Shown: positions 24,263-33,682, numbered from the stretch's first letter. The stretch is 62,788 nucleotides of DNA from JBMNCQ01 sp049366715 (GCA_049366715.1 JBMNCQ010000006.1:1-62788), one strand, 5' to 3'. Numbers and translations are program-made. The notes: generated by a model from the letters alone, not told the origin.

Positions 24263-26314
24263 ATGAAAATGAAAAGGAAAGCTTTAACAGAGAAAATTGC
24301 TGTTATAGGAGTCGATGGTTTTGAGCCGAGGCTGGCCAAAAAATTCTTGGATCAAGGCAAAATGCCCAATTTACAAAAGTTCATAGACAAAGGTTCTTGC
24401 CGGGAAGATCTGGTTTTATTGGGGGCGATGCCTACCGTTACCCCGTCGCTATGGACAACATTATCTACCGGTGCCTATCCGGGGACCCACGGCATTACAT
24501 GCTTCTTTGGGCATAATCACGGTCAGTTGGATAGTTTGGTCTATAATTTGGACTCCAGACGTTCCAAAGCTGAACCGTTGTGGAATATTTTTGCTGAAGA
24601 GGCTGACAGAAGAACATTAGTATGGCATTGGCCGGGCAGTTCATGGCCTGCTACTTCAGACAGCCCCAATCTTCATGTTGTTGAAGGTACTCAGCCCCAG
24701 ACCATTAATACTGGAATTGCCAGAGTAGATATTTCAAAAGTAGTCGTTGCTTCCGAAAAGTTTGAAGAGGTACAATTCTTACCCAATACTGCCACGATTA
24801 CGCCTGGCGCCGGTTGTATTATTGAAGATGTGGAAAACCTAATTGAAGATGACGGGGAGGTTAGTTATTTAAGAGCAGCCATAACAAGCGGTTCAAAAAT
24901 TATAAAAAATATTATTACTTGTGAAGAAGAAAACGAAATCAATGTATTAGCCAAAATGATTGCCGATACAGTAAAATCACCGGTTAAAGAAGCTGTAGGG
25001 TGGGCTAAAGCACCTGCCGGGGCTAAGGAATTTACGATTTTCTTGGGAAAAGGCCTGGAACGCCGCCCGGCGTTGCTTTTACAAAACGAACAAGGTGTTT
25101 ATGCTACGGTTCAAGTTTATAAATCCAAGAAAGACGCAGAGCCTATTGCGATCATTGAAGGAGAAAAATCGGTTTATGACGTGGCTGATACCATCAAGAA
25201 TGATCAAGGGGAAAATATTTTATGTAATAGAAACTACCATGTCTTATCGATCAAGCCTGACGGTTCTGAAGTCACGATGCTGATAGGCCTGGCATTAGAT
25301 GTGAGCCGGGATGATTTATTTCACCCCAAGAGTTTGTACAAAGAAGTTATCGATAATATCGGGTATGTTCCGACCAGACCGGTAGTGAATGGCGCTAACG
25401 AAACACTTATAGACAAAGTCTTTATTCCAACCTGGGACCACTATTGTCAGTGGCAGGCAGATTGTCTGACCTATTTTATGAAGAATAATAAGTATGATGT
25501 CATTTTTTCTCATTTGCATAATGTTGATAATGGCGGTCATCTGTTCTGGCATTTTGCTAAGCACCAGGAGGAGTGGAATAATAATGAAAAAGCTTACCAG
25601 GGATTTATCGAGAGAATGTATATTCAAACAGATGACTATCTGGGAAGATTCCTACCTTATTTAGATGAAGGCTGGACCATAATCATCACTTCGGATCATG
25701 GCCTGAGTAGTCAGGAAAACCTTGGTGTGGAATTGGGTGAAGCAGGTGGAATCACTACACCGGTAATGGAAGAACTGGGTTATGTCAAAATGCTTACGGA
25801 TGCAGACGGCAATCGGACACGCGAATTTGATTGGGCGAATACCAAAGCGGTGGCCAGCCGTGGTAATTATATTTATCTCAACTTAATTGGACGCGATGAG
25901 CACGGAATTGTTGATCCTAAAGACAAATACGATTTGGAAACACAAATTATTTCTGATTTATATCAGTACCGTGATCCCAAGACAGGTAAACGAGCTGTGG
26001 CACTGGCCATGCGCAATAAGGATGCCGCAATACTTGGTCTCAGCGGACCGGAGTGTGGCGATATCATCTATTTCAAAGAAGAGTCTTTCAATGTTATTCA
26101 CGCGGACTCTTTGTCAACCCAAAACGGATATGCGGATACATCTCTTTCACCTATTTTCGTTGCAGCCGGGTCAGGGGTTAAACAAGGTTATAAAACTGAA
26201 CGCGTTATTCGCCAGGTAGATCTTGCGCCTACTATGGCTTTTCTGGGCGGCGTTCGTTTACCGGCTCAGTCTGAGGGCTCTCCTGTGCATCAAATCCTTA
26301 CGGAAGAAATTTAG
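24263..26314 (+). CDS. Alkaline-phosphatase-superfamily phosphodiesterase/phosphatase
   Basis: The protein of about 683 aa belongs to the type I phosphodiesterase/nucleotide pyrophosphatase branch of the alkaline phosphatase superfamily. It has VIGVDGFEP (metal-ligand Asp18), PTVTPSLWTTLSTG (nucleophile probably Thr60), SHLHNVDNGGHLFW (Asp/His ligands) and ITSDHGLSS (Asp-His). No signal peptide is present, so it acts in the cytoplasm. Family members hydrolyse phosphodiesters, phosphonates such as phosphonoacetate, or sulfate esters. The TRAP transporter that follows suggests an imported organic anion is the substrate. ATG at 24263 with GGAAGG is preferred to that at 24257. Confidence 0.85.
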   Translation: MKMKRKALTEKIAVIGVDGFEPRLAKKFLDQGKMPNLQKFIDKGSCREDLVLLGAMPTVTPSLWTTLSTGAYPGTHGITCFFGHNHGQLDSLVYNLDSRRSKAEPLWNIFAEEADRRTLVWHWPGSSWPATSDSPNLHVVEGTQPQTINTGIARVDISKVVVASEKFEEVQFLPNTATITPGAGCIIEDVENLIEDDGEVSYLRAAITSGSKIIKNIITCEEENEINVLAKMIADTVKSPVKEAVGWAKAPAGAKEFTIFLGKGLERRPALLLQNEQGVYATVQVYKSKKDAEPIAIIEGEKSVYDVADTIKNDQGENILCNRNYHVLSIKPDGSEVTMLIGLALDVSRDDLFHPKSLYKEVIDNIGYVPTRPVVNGANETLIDKVFIPTWDHYCQWQADCLTYFMKNNKYDVIFSHLHNVDNGGHLFWHFAKHQEEWNNNEKAYQGFIERMYIQTDDYLGRFLPYLDEGWTIIITSDHGLSSQENLGVELGEAGGITTPVMEELGYVKMLTDADGNRTREFDWANTKAVASRGNYIYLNLIGRDEHGIVDPKDKYDLETQIISDLYQYRDPKTGKRAVALAMRNKDAAILGLSGPECGDIIYFKEESFNVIHADSLSTQNGYADTSLSPIFVAAGSGVKQGYKTERVIRQVDLAPTMAFLGGVRLPAQSEGSPVHQILTEEI

Positions 26315-26320
26315 GCAGTT

Positions 26321-26357
26321 GCCAGATTCATCTCCTGATTCTGCACGCGGGAGATGA
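26321..26357 (+). terminator. Long hairpin after the phosphodiesterase gene
   Basis: GCCAGATTCATCTCC pairs with GGGAGATGAATCCGGC with one mismatch. Only a weak T-rich tail follows (AGAAGCTTTT), so it may be an attenuator or an mRNA 3'-end stabiliser rather than a full terminator. Confidence 0.6.
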
Positions 26358-26455
26358 ATCCGGCAGAAGCTTTTGGTAGTCAAATTCATACAATCTTAGG
26401 CGGATAATTAAAATACTTGGAACGAAAGAAGTAAGAAGAAGGTTAAGGGAAAGAG

Positions 26456-26489
26456 AAAACCCGGTATTTGCATAAAGATACCGGCTTTT
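26456..26489. terminator. Bidirectional terminator-like hairpin
   Basis: AAAACCCGGTAT and ATACCGGCTTTT pair with one mismatch around a 10-nt loop. It lies between the phosphodiesterase gene and the TRAP genes, so the latter may depend on read-through or on their own promoter. Confidence 0.65.
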
Positions 26490-26617
26490 CCCACTATATA
26501 ATCAATAATCTATTTTATTTTGAAAACGGGGGCTATCCGGACGAATGTTTCAGTTACTATTTACGCAGCCTGACGTTTGGCTCCATGAGAATAACTTTAT
26601 TTTAAAGCTGAGGAAGG

Positions 26618-27139
26618 GTGAGAACAATAAAAAGGCTAAATTTGCTCTTGAAGCGTATTGAAAACTGTTTAGCGTATATTGCGAGTGCTGCCTATCTTTT
26701 TATGGTGGTTTCGATGTCCTTTGACGCATTAGGCCGATATTTATTTAACAGGCCTATTCCGGGGACTTATGAAATCAACATCTTTTATGCTTTCCCAATT
26801 ATAGTATATTTAGGACTAAGCTATACTTATCGGGAAAAAGCCCATATTGCTATTGACATTTTAGTTGACCGGGTGAGTAAAAAAAACCAGTATATTATGT
26901 CGATAATCTCTTCACTCTTAGTTTCTGTTGTTTCTTTCTTGTTATTTATGCAAACTGGAAATCGTTTTCTTATATCTTTTAACAAAAATGAGATATATGT
27001 GGGCGTGTATAATTTTCCCCTTTATATAGGATATTTAGTCGTTGTTATAGGATTCCTTACCCTGTTTATTCGAAGTGGGTTTGAATTATTATTTTTAATT
27101 TATAACAGAGTGCGTAAAGACGATATTAATATGACATGA
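26618..27139 (+). CDS. TRAP transporter small membrane subunit DctQ
   Basis: The 173-aa protein has the four hydrophobic helices of DctQ, with the conserved SFDALGRYLFNRPIPGTYEI between helices 1 and 2 and YREKAHIAIDILVDRV after helix 2. It pairs with DctM in the membrane to couple Na+ to uptake of an organic acid delivered by DctP. The GTG at 26618 directly abuts an AGGAAGG, so the true start may be a few codons later. Confidence 0.88.
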   Translation: MRTIKRLNLLLKRIENCLAYIASAAYLFMVVSMSFDALGRYLFNRPIPGTYEINIFYAFPIIVYLGLSYTYREKAHIAIDILVDRVSKKNQYIMSIISSLLVSVVSFLLFMQTGNRFLISFNKNEIYVGVYNFPLYIGYLVVVIGFLTLFIRSGFELLFLIYNRVRKDDINMT

Positions 27140-27329
27140 TGAGTGGCAATCGTCCTTTATGAAAAGACATTCTTATACGTGATTAACTTATTGCATCCTT
27201 TGTATTCACCGGTTTACGTATTATTATGACCACATAAAAGCAGTCACATGATATCAAACAATAGTTTGCATGAGGAGAGTTTTTAGAGCAAAATTGATCG
27301 TTATGTTATATGAGGAGGTATGGAGCAGC

Positions 27330-28625
27330 ATGGATATTTTCTTTATGATGGTATTACTGTTTGCCTTATTAGCGATAGGCACTCCCGTGGCTATTACACT
27401 TACTTGTGTTGGAATTTTCGGAATGGCGCTGGTAGGGAGGCCGGATGGTGCGATGGGATTATTAGCTACTACGCCCTTTAGAACATCATCAAACTATGCA
27501 TTCACCGTTATTCCCATGTTTCTGTTGATGGCGGCACTTGGAAACCGAAGCGGTATTATTTCAGAATTATTCACGTTTGGAAAAAAATGGTTCGGCCATC
27601 TGCCGGGTGGCTTAGCAATTGCTACTACCATAGCTAGTGGCTTGATAGGGGCGATGTCCGGATCTAGCGTAGGGGCCGCGGGAATGCTGGGGGCAACAGC
27701 GGTTCCGGAAATGGAAAAGATGGGGTACAGTTCCCGGCTGAGTCTTGGTGTAGTAGCTTGTGCAGGTACTTTTGCTATCATGATACCGCCCAGCATTGCG
27801 TTAGTGGTCTATGCCATTATAACTGAGCAATCTATAGGCAAGTTATTGATAGCGGGCATTATTCCGGGACTTTTAACGATTGTGGTTTACTGTGGCATCA
27901 TTATTGTGTGGGCTAAAGTAAGGCCCGATGAAGCTCCTGTTGTGGAAGTTAAGTATGGCTGGAGGGAAAGGTTTGAGTCATTTTTCAAAATATGGCCTGC
28001 ATTATTACTTATCACTGTAATTTTAGGGGTTATCTTTGCCGGCGTTGCAACACCGTCTGAAGCCGGGGCTATTGGTGCATTAGCAATGATGATATTAGTA
28101 GCATTAGATATGAAGAATTTAAGGCAGTTTGGTAAAACATTGTTTGAATCACTTATGGATGCTCTTAAACCTACCGCAATGATTATTTTAGTCATTGTTG
28201 GTGCTCTCATATTGGGGTATGCCTTTGTGTCTACCGGCATAACGAAAGCTTTTACTTTGTTTGTGGTGTCTTTAAATGTTCCGCCTATTATAGTTCTTAT
28301 TATTTTCATGTTACTGTTAACTGTTCTTGGAACGATTATGAGCCAGATAGCGGTACTATTTATTACAATGCCGTTATTGGTTCCCGCTATTGTATCATTG
28401 GGCTATGATCCAATATGGTTTGGGATTATTGCCGTAAAAACCGCAGAAATTGGCTTAATTACCCCACCCGTTGGAACGAATGTTTTCGTTGTTGCCGGGG
28501 CTTCCGGTCATAAAGCTGAGACAGTTTTTGCCGGGATATGGCCTTTTCTTGTGGCCGATATTATTGTAATCGCTTTGTTGGTAATATTTCCGCAATTACC
28601 ACTATTTTTGCTTAGCACGATGTAA
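27330..28625 (+). CDS. TRAP transporter large permease DctM
   Basis: Start ATG at 27330 (MDIFFMMVLL) after TGAGGAGG; the longer frame from 27270 has no support. The 431-aa protein has about 11-12 membrane helices with hallmarks of DctM: IGTPVAITL, FTVIPMFLLMAALGNRSG, GLIGAMSGSSVGAAGMLG, PPSIALVVYAI, GVATPSEAGAIG and LITPPVGTNVFVVAG. It is the transport channel of the system. A roughly 190-bp non-coding gap separates it from DctQ. Confidence 0.92.
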   Translation: MDIFFMMVLLFALLAIGTPVAITLTCVGIFGMALVGRPDGAMGLLATTPFRTSSNYAFTVIPMFLLMAALGNRSGIISELFTFGKKWFGHLPGGLAIATTIASGLIGAMSGSSVGAAGMLGATAVPEMEKMGYSSRLSLGVVACAGTFAIMIPPSIALVVYAIITEQSIGKLLIAGIIPGLLTIVVYCGIIIVWAKVRPDEAPVVEVKYGWRERFESFFKIWPALLLITVILGVIFAGVATPSEAGAIGALAMMILVALDMKNLRQFGKTLFESLMDALKPTAMIILVIVGALILGYAFVSTGITKAFTLFVVSLNVPPIIVLIIFMLLLTVLGTIMSQIAVLFITMPLLVPAIVSLGYDPIWFGIIAVKTAEIGLITPPVGTNVFVVAGASGHKAETVFAGIWPFLVADIIVIALLVIFPQLPLFLLSTM

Positions 28626-28754
28626 GAGTAGGATTGTTATGATGTTCCCGTAAAAATATGAACTTGAATAAAAGTTAGCAAGCTGGGTAGTTCTGGGCAT
28701 TCTTTTATAGAAGCAATGCCATAAAAAATAGTTAAATGAAAGGGGAGTTTAAAA

Positions 28755-29858
28755 ATGTTTAAACAGAAAAGTAAGATGGGTATTTGCATTGTTCTGTTGG
28801 TGATTATGGTTACTGTAGCGGCTGGATGTGGTACACCGGAAAAAACAGGCGACGCGAGTAAAGATGACAAAGGTGAGCAAGCTAGAGAAGATATTTCCCT
28901 GACCTTAGCGAGTTTTTGGCCTGAAAATCATTTTGTTGAAGCTTCCGGCAATTTATACTTCATGAAAAGAGTTGAAGAGCTCAGCGAGGGGAAAATAAAA
29001 TTCGAATATCATCCGGGAAGTGTTCTTGGCCCTGCTCAAGATGCAATAGAAATGATTAACAGTGGGATAGCTGATATTGCTGCGGTTTGTCCTACATATC
29101 TTTCAGGTGCTATGCCGTTAAGTAATGTTTCCGCACTTCCCGGAGCTATTACTTCAGGTGAACATGGTACCTTAGTTCTTCATAGGTTAGTTACTGATCG
29201 TGATTCAATATTTTTCAAAACGGACTTTGAAAGGAATGGCATTATTCCCCTTGCTGCAGGAACGAACACCCCCTACGAAATAGCTACTACTGAAAAGTTT
29301 GGTGCTATTGAATCCGTTGATGATCTAAAGGGCTTAAAATTAAGATCAGGAGGAGGTCCTCAAGATGTGGCTATCCTTGCATTAGGGGCCACACCAATTC
29401 AAACGGTAGCAGCAGAGCAATACGAGGCAATCGCGAGAGGTGTAGTTGATGGAGGAGTTTTTCCTATACCTAGCCTGATATCCAACAGAACGTATGAGGT
29501 TTTGAAATATTCCTCTTATGGTGTCGGTATGAGCAGTTTTGCAATCACTATATCCATAAGTGAAAGAAAATGGGAAAGTTTACCTGATTGGGCAAAAGAT
29601 GTATTGTTGAAAGCGGGCGAAGAAACTGCTGCGTATCAAGGGAAGTTCTTTGATGAAACTACCGACAAATCCAAAAAAGAACTGGAATCAGAATATGGCA
29701 TAATCTTCTATGAGTTGCCACAGTCAGAAATGACTAAGATATTTGAACCTGTTTGGGGTACCTGGGCGAAGGCTCATGAGGATCTAGGCTATCCTGCGCA
29801 GGAAGCAATAGAAAAGTGGAATGAGATGAGCAAGCAAGTTTTACAGGAAATAAAGTAA
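28755..29858 (+). CDS. TRAP transporter solute-binding lipoprotein DctP
   Basis: The 367-aa protein has a lipoprotein signal ending VAAGC (lipobox Cys at about 25) and the DctP fold: VEELSEGKIKFEYHPGSVLGPAQDAIEMINSG, then LKLRSGGGPQDVAILALGATPI with the Arg that binds a ligand carboxylate. The segment YEAIARGVVDGGVFP follows. It is lipid-anchored outside the membrane and delivers the ligand to DctQM. The ligand is presumably a small organic acid. It ends the TRAP gene set; a strong terminator follows. Confidence 0.92.
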   Translation: MFKQKSKMGICIVLLVIMVTVAAGCGTPEKTGDASKDDKGEQAREDISLTLASFWPENHFVEASGNLYFMKRVEELSEGKIKFEYHPGSVLGPAQDAIEMINSGIADIAAVCPTYLSGAMPLSNVSALPGAITSGEHGTLVLHRLVTDRDSIFFKTDFERNGIIPLAAGTNTPYEIATTEKFGAIESVDDLKGLKLRSGGGPQDVAILALGATPIQTVAAEQYEAIARGVVDGGVFPIPSLISNRTYEVLKYSSYGVGMSSFAITISISERKWESLPDWAKDVLLKAGEETAAYQGKFFDETTDKSKKELESEYGIIFYELPQSEMTKIFEPVWGTWAKAHEDLGYPAQEAIEKWNEMSKQVLQEIK

Positions 29859-29889
29859 GCAAATTTAGGGTAACCATTTAACAACTTAA

Positions 29890-29947
29890 CTTTTCCGTTG
29901 TTCCCGATGCTATTAAATACGCTGGAGCAACGGAAAAGTATTTTTTT
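29890..29947 (+). terminator. Rho-independent terminator after dctP
   Basis: CTTTTCCGTTG (29890-29900) pairs perfectly with CAACGGAAAAG (29928-29938), and seven T follow at 29941-29947. It ends the TRAP transcript. Confidence 0.85.
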
Positions 29948-30060
29948 CTATCTCCGGGTAAGGTTAATCGACGGCCCGCTTGGCCGGGAGGAGCATCCAT
30001 GAATCACGTTGCCTTTGGCCTCCGGCCCAACTATTTATGATTGGCCGGCAAGGTCCAACA

Positions 30061-30963
30061 TTAATCATTGATATCCGTAAATAGCCGTATGAAATTTGTA
30101 AGATAAGAGGGGTAATAGTTTCTCTTTTTATAAATAAAGCATATATCCAATGGAATTTGAAAATTATCCAATAAAAGTATTTTTATTTTAGGGCTTTCAT
30201 TTAACCCATACGCACTAATGAAAGCTTCAGGCATTATTGTAATTCCGAGATTTAAATCTACTAATTTAATCGCGGTTTCATAGGTGTCGGTGGAATAAAT
30301 TCTACATCTCTTTACGGAATCTCCAAATAATTTATAAATTTCTTCACGATAAATCCCTTGACGACGCAAAATTATTCTCTCATCCGATAGTTGGTCGAGA
30401 AAAATTTTATCATATTTTGCTAAAGGATGATAATATGATGCAATGGCAACAGATCTTGCATTTGATAACACTTTATATTGAATACCTGACAATTCCATTA
30501 GTGCTTTTATTCTGCTATTCGCGGCAATTAAAGCAGCATCCATGGTATCGCTAAGAAGCTGTTCAATAATTTCCGATGTTCCGTCTTCAATAAGTTCAAC
30601 ACTAATACCGGGATAAATGTTCACGAATTCCATTAGCTTTCTCGGAACCAAATCAAGACTTGTAATAGGAATTATTCCAAGTTTTATCAGTCCGGATCCG
30701 GGATTATGTATTTCAGAAATACCGGCTTCAAGCTTTGTAACTGCTTCAAGGACCGCTTTGGCTAATGGCAGAAGTTGTTTACCTTCCGAAGTTAAGGCGA
30801 TTTTTCTTCCCTGCTTCTCAAATAATGGTACCTCAATTTCTTTTTGCAATTCATTAATTTGCTGACTTATTGAAGGTTCACTTATAAAAAGCTTGGTTGC
30901 TGCTTCTCTCATGGTTCCATACTTAACGATAGATTCAAAATAGCGAAGCTGCCGTATTTCCAT
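30061..30963 (-). CDS. LysR-family transcriptional regulator
   Basis: The 300-aa protein has the LysR winged helix (MEIRQLRYFESIVKYGTMREAATKLFISEPSISQQI) and a two-lobed ligand domain (IKLGIIPITSLDLVPRKLMEF onward). It is convergent with the TRAP genes and divergent from the SDR gene at 31186. Its own upstream region (30972-31080) recurs ahead of the phosphodiesterase/TRAP genes. It thus very likely controls both transcription units as one regulon, responding to the transported compound or a metabolite. Full length for the family. Confidence 0.92.
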   Translation of the reverse strand: MEIRQLRYFESIVKYGTMREAATKLFISEPSISQQINELQKEIEVPLFEKQGRKIALTSEGKQLLPLAKAVLEAVTKLEAGISEIHNPGSGLIKLGIIPITSLDLVPRKLMEFVNIYPGISVELIEDGTSEIIEQLLSDTMDAALIAANSRIKALMELSGIQYKVLSNARSVAIASYYHPLAKYDKIFLDQLSDERIILRRQGIYREEIYKLFGDSVKRCRIYSTDTYETAIKLVDLNLGITIMPEAFISAYGLNESPKIKILLLDNFQIPLDICFIYKKRNYYPSYLTNFIRLFTDIND

Positions 30964-30971
30964 CTAATCAC

Positions 30972-31080
30972 CTCGTTTAATTGATAGCTATAGCTTATCA
31001 ATCATTCTTAATCGTTAATTATCACTTCAGATTAACTATAGTATAATTCATTTAAAGATAATTTGGAATAATTAGACGAA
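30972..31080 (+). promoter_or_regulatory. 109-bp regulatory block, copy 2
   Basis: Second copy of the block at 23814-23922, with three mismatches and no gaps. The palindrome lies at 30980-31002 and TATAAT at 31042-31047. It sits immediately next to the LysR start codon, as LysR sites usually do, and its promoter reads towards the SDR-thioredoxin genes. Confidence 0.75.
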
Positions 31081-31185
31081 ATATGGTTGATACAAAGGCA
31101 GAGAGAATGGCTTTTAACCGGTACGATGCAAAAGGAAAAAAGCTACAACTCTAAAACAAAAATCTAAAGACTGGGAGAGAGAAAC

Positions 31186-31926
31186 ATGCGACTAACCAAT
31201 AAAACGGTTATAATTACCGGCTCCGGGCGCGGACTTGGCCGAGCTATGGCCATAGCCATGGCTAAGGAAGAAGCCAAGATTGTCGTGAACGACGTCAATC
31301 AGGCTGCTATGGATGAAACAGTTGCTATGATCAGAGATTTAGGGGGGGAAGTGATCGGTGTCCTGGCCGACATTTCTGATGCCCGGCAAGCACAAAATCT
31401 TGCGCTGAAAGCTATCGAAGCTTTTGGCAAGATAGATGTGTTAGTCAACAATGCCGGTATTCTCCGGGATGCCATGTTTCATAAGATGACTCTTGAACAA
31501 TGGAAAGAAGTCATCGAAATCAATTTAAACGGCGTGTTCAATTGCTCGAGCATTATTGGAAACATCATGCGTAATCAAGGTTCGGGCAATATCATCAATA
31601 TTTCTTCAGTAGTGGGATTATATGGAAATATCGGACAGACCAATTATTCTGCAACAAAAGGAGCCGTTATTTCCATGATGAAGACCTGGGCCAAAGAGCT
31701 GGGTCGGAAAGGGATCAGGTCAAATGCCATAGCGCCCGGTTTTATTGCTACGGATATGGTAAAAAACATGCCGGAGAATATCAGACAGCAAATCGAAAGT
31801 TCGGTTCCCCTGGGAAGGCTTGGAAAGCAGGAAGAAATCGCTAATGTTGCAGTATTCTTGGCCTCCGACGAATCAAGTTATATTAATGGTGAAGTTATTC
31901 GGGTTGACGGGGGACTTTATACATGA
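31186..31926 (+). CDS. FabG-like short-chain dehydrogenase/reductase
   Basis: The 246-aa protein is an SDR close to 3-oxoacyl-ACP reductases. It has TGSGRGLG (dinucleotide), ADISDARQ, NNAGILRDAMFHKMT, the Ser in NISSVVG, YSATKGAV (Tyr-x3-Lys), APGFIATDM and the C-terminal YINGEVIRVDGG. Away from fatty-acid genes and under the LysR site, it more likely oxidises or reduces the alcohol/ketone group of the imported substrate. GGGAGAGAGAAAC precedes the ATG. Confidence 0.9.
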   Translation: MRLTNKTVIITGSGRGLGRAMAIAMAKEEAKIVVNDVNQAAMDETVAMIRDLGGEVIGVLADISDARQAQNLALKAIEAFGKIDVLVNNAGILRDAMFHKMTLEQWKEVIEINLNGVFNCSSIIGNIMRNQGSGNIINISSVVGLYGNIGQTNYSATKGAVISMMKTWAKELGRKGIRSNAIAPGFIATDMVKNMPENIRQQIESSVPLGRLGKQEEIANVAVFLASDESSYINGEVIRVDGGLYT

Positions 31927-32044
31927 ATTTTTCTAAGATTATTGTACCAGGAAGAAGGCTATATCGTCACTTCCCTTCATAATCCACGGGCCAGCTCCTT
32001 AAGCACTCTTTGTCTAAATAAAAAGCAATAGGAGGTTGAAAGAT

Positions 32045-32371
32045 ATGTCCTTACAGCCATTAAATTCAATTGGTTTTGAAGAAGTTATTTACGATCATGG
32101 GGAACCCTGCCTGGTTATTTTTTCAAGAAAAACATGTCATGTTTGTGAAGGCGTTGTGCCAATTTTGGAAGAAATGGAACCTAAATACGCGGGTAAATTC
32201 GGTTTTTATTATGTTGATGTGGAAGAACAAAAGTCTTTATTCCAAAGATTTTCGCTCAAAGGGGTTCCGCAGATTCTTTTCTTCAAAAATGGAGAATATC
32301 AGGGAAAACTAGCGGGCGCCGTGGATGATGATGAAGTAAGTGATAAGATTACGGAAGTTCTTGAATCGTAA
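32045..32371 (+). CDS. Thioredoxin-family protein
   Basis: The ATG at 32045 has AGGAGG upstream at good spacing; a TTG at 32036 would be too close to it. The 108-aa protein is a thioredoxin fold with active site CHVC (residues 31-34) in VIFSRKTCHVC, YVDVEEQ and the cis-Pro motif GVPQILFF. The usual WCGPC is changed to TCHVC, so its redox potential or partner may differ from housekeeping thioredoxin. The thioredoxin-reductase-like gene follows 29 bp later, and they presumably work as a pair. Confidence 0.88.
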   Translation: MSLQPLNSIGFEEVIYDHGEPCLVIFSRKTCHVCEGVVPILEEMEPKYAGKFGFYYVDVEEQKSLFQRFSLKGVPQILFFKNGEYQGKLAGAVDDDEVSDKITEVLES

Positions 32372-32400
32372 AAAATTTTAAAAAGAGGTTGTTGAGAATA

Positions 32401-33624
32401 ATGGTAGACATAATGAACAACTACGATTTAATTATTATAGGTGGGGGCCCTGCAGGACTCACAACGGCAATCTATGGAGGAAGAGCCAGGCTTAAAACGC
32501 TAGTTATTAATAAAGGCACTTTAGGCGGACAAGTAAATACTACTCGCGAAATTGTCAACTACCCGGGTTTGATACAAATGAGCGGTCCGGAACTGATGAA
32601 AATGTTTAAAACACATGCTGAAACCTTTGGGGTTCAATTTATAAAAGACGAAGTTAAGGATGTGGATTTTTCACAAGAGGAAAAAATTATTAGAACCAAA
32701 AAAGGCAAAGAATTCTCTGGTAAAGCGGTTGTAACGGCATGCGGCTGTGAGCCAAGGTTATTAAATATTCCCGGTGAAAAAAGACTTAGAGGAAACGGGG
32801 TAGCTTATTGCGCTACCTGTGATGCCGAATTTTTTGCAGGCGAAGATGTCGTTGTGGTGGGCAGTGGTGACCAGGCCATTGAAGAAGGAATGTATATAAC
32901 CAAATTTGCCCGTAAAGTTACTGTCATTGTTCTGCACGATGAAGGGATTATGGATTGCAATAAAGTCAGTGCAGAAAAAGCATTTCAAAACGACAAGATG
33001 GAGTTTATCTGGAACTCAACGATTGAAGAGGTTTTGGGAAAAGATAATGTGAAAGGAGTTAAAATCAAGAACTTAAAAACAGGTCAATCCAGCGAACTTA
33101 TCTGTCAGGGTGTCTTCTTCTTTGTAGGGATGGTTCCTTCAACCCATTTTCTTCAAGAAAGCGGAGTTGAGATGGATAAAAGAGGTTATATTCCGGTCAA
33201 TGACTTAATGGAAACGAATCTGGCAGGGGTTTATGCCGTAGGAGACAATAGGGCTAAATACTTAAGACAAGTTGTAACGGCTGCGGGAGATGGAGCAGTA
33301 GCTGCGGTTGCAGCCGAAAGGTATATTGAAGAACTAAATTCCTTTAATATTCATGTTTTGAAAAGTGATAAGAAAGTACTCCTGCTTTTCTTTGATGCCT
33401 TAGATAATAAGAGCTTGGAATTCAGCGCTTTATTAGAAGAAATAAATCGAGAATTGGATGAACGTTACAAGGTTGTTAAAGTTGATATTGCCACCAGGAA
33501 AAATCAGGCTGAAAAATATAAGATCGAAAATGTGCCTGCTGTTTTGGTCTTAGATCAGGGACAAGAAATCAAAAGGCTGAAATGTTCCTTGAATAACGAG
33601 TATTTAAAATCACAGTTAATATAG
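32401..33624 (+). CDS. Thioredoxin-reductase-like flavoprotein with C-terminal thioredoxin-like domain
   Basis: The first roughly 310 residues are a low-molecular-weight thioredoxin reductase: GGGPAGLTTAIYGGRA (FAD), active-site CATC (Cys137, Cys140), GSGDQA (154-159) and GVYAVGDNRAK. The second NADPH motif, normally HRRxxxR, reads VLHDEGIMDC here, so NADPH use is doubtful; ferredoxin-type reduction is an alternative known in clostridial homologues. Residues about 311-407 form a thioredoxin-like domain (KKVLLLFFDA, VVKVDIATR, NVPAVLVLD with the cis-Pro) that lacks the CxxC. Start among ATG 32401 and 32413 is uncertain. It follows the CHVC thioredoxin gene. Confidence 0.85.
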   Translation: MVDIMNNYDLIIIGGGPAGLTTAIYGGRARLKTLVINKGTLGGQVNTTREIVNYPGLIQMSGPELMKMFKTHAETFGVQFIKDEVKDVDFSQEEKIIRTKKGKEFSGKAVVTACGCEPRLLNIPGEKRLRGNGVAYCATCDAEFFAGEDVVVVGSGDQAIEEGMYITKFARKVTVIVLHDEGIMDCNKVSAEKAFQNDKMEFIWNSTIEEVLGKDNVKGVKIKNLKTGQSSELICQGVFFFVGMVPSTHFLQESGVEMDKRGYIPVNDLMETNLAGVYAVGDNRAKYLRQVVTAAGDGAVAAVAAERYIEELNSFNIHVLKSDKKVLLLFFDALDNKSLEFSALLEEINRELDERYKVVKVDIATRKNQAEKYKIENVPAVLVLDQGQEIKRLKCSLNNEYLKSQLI

Positions 33625-33644
33625 TTACACTTGTGTGTAGTACA

Positions 33645-33682
33645 GAGCGCCTGATGATTATCAAGGCGCTCATTTTGGTTTT
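33645..33682 (+). terminator. Terminator after the thioredoxin reductase gene
   Basis: GAGCGCCT (33645-33652) and AGGCGCTC (33664-33671) pair perfectly around an 11-nt loop, followed by ATTTTGGTTTT. Confidence 0.75.
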
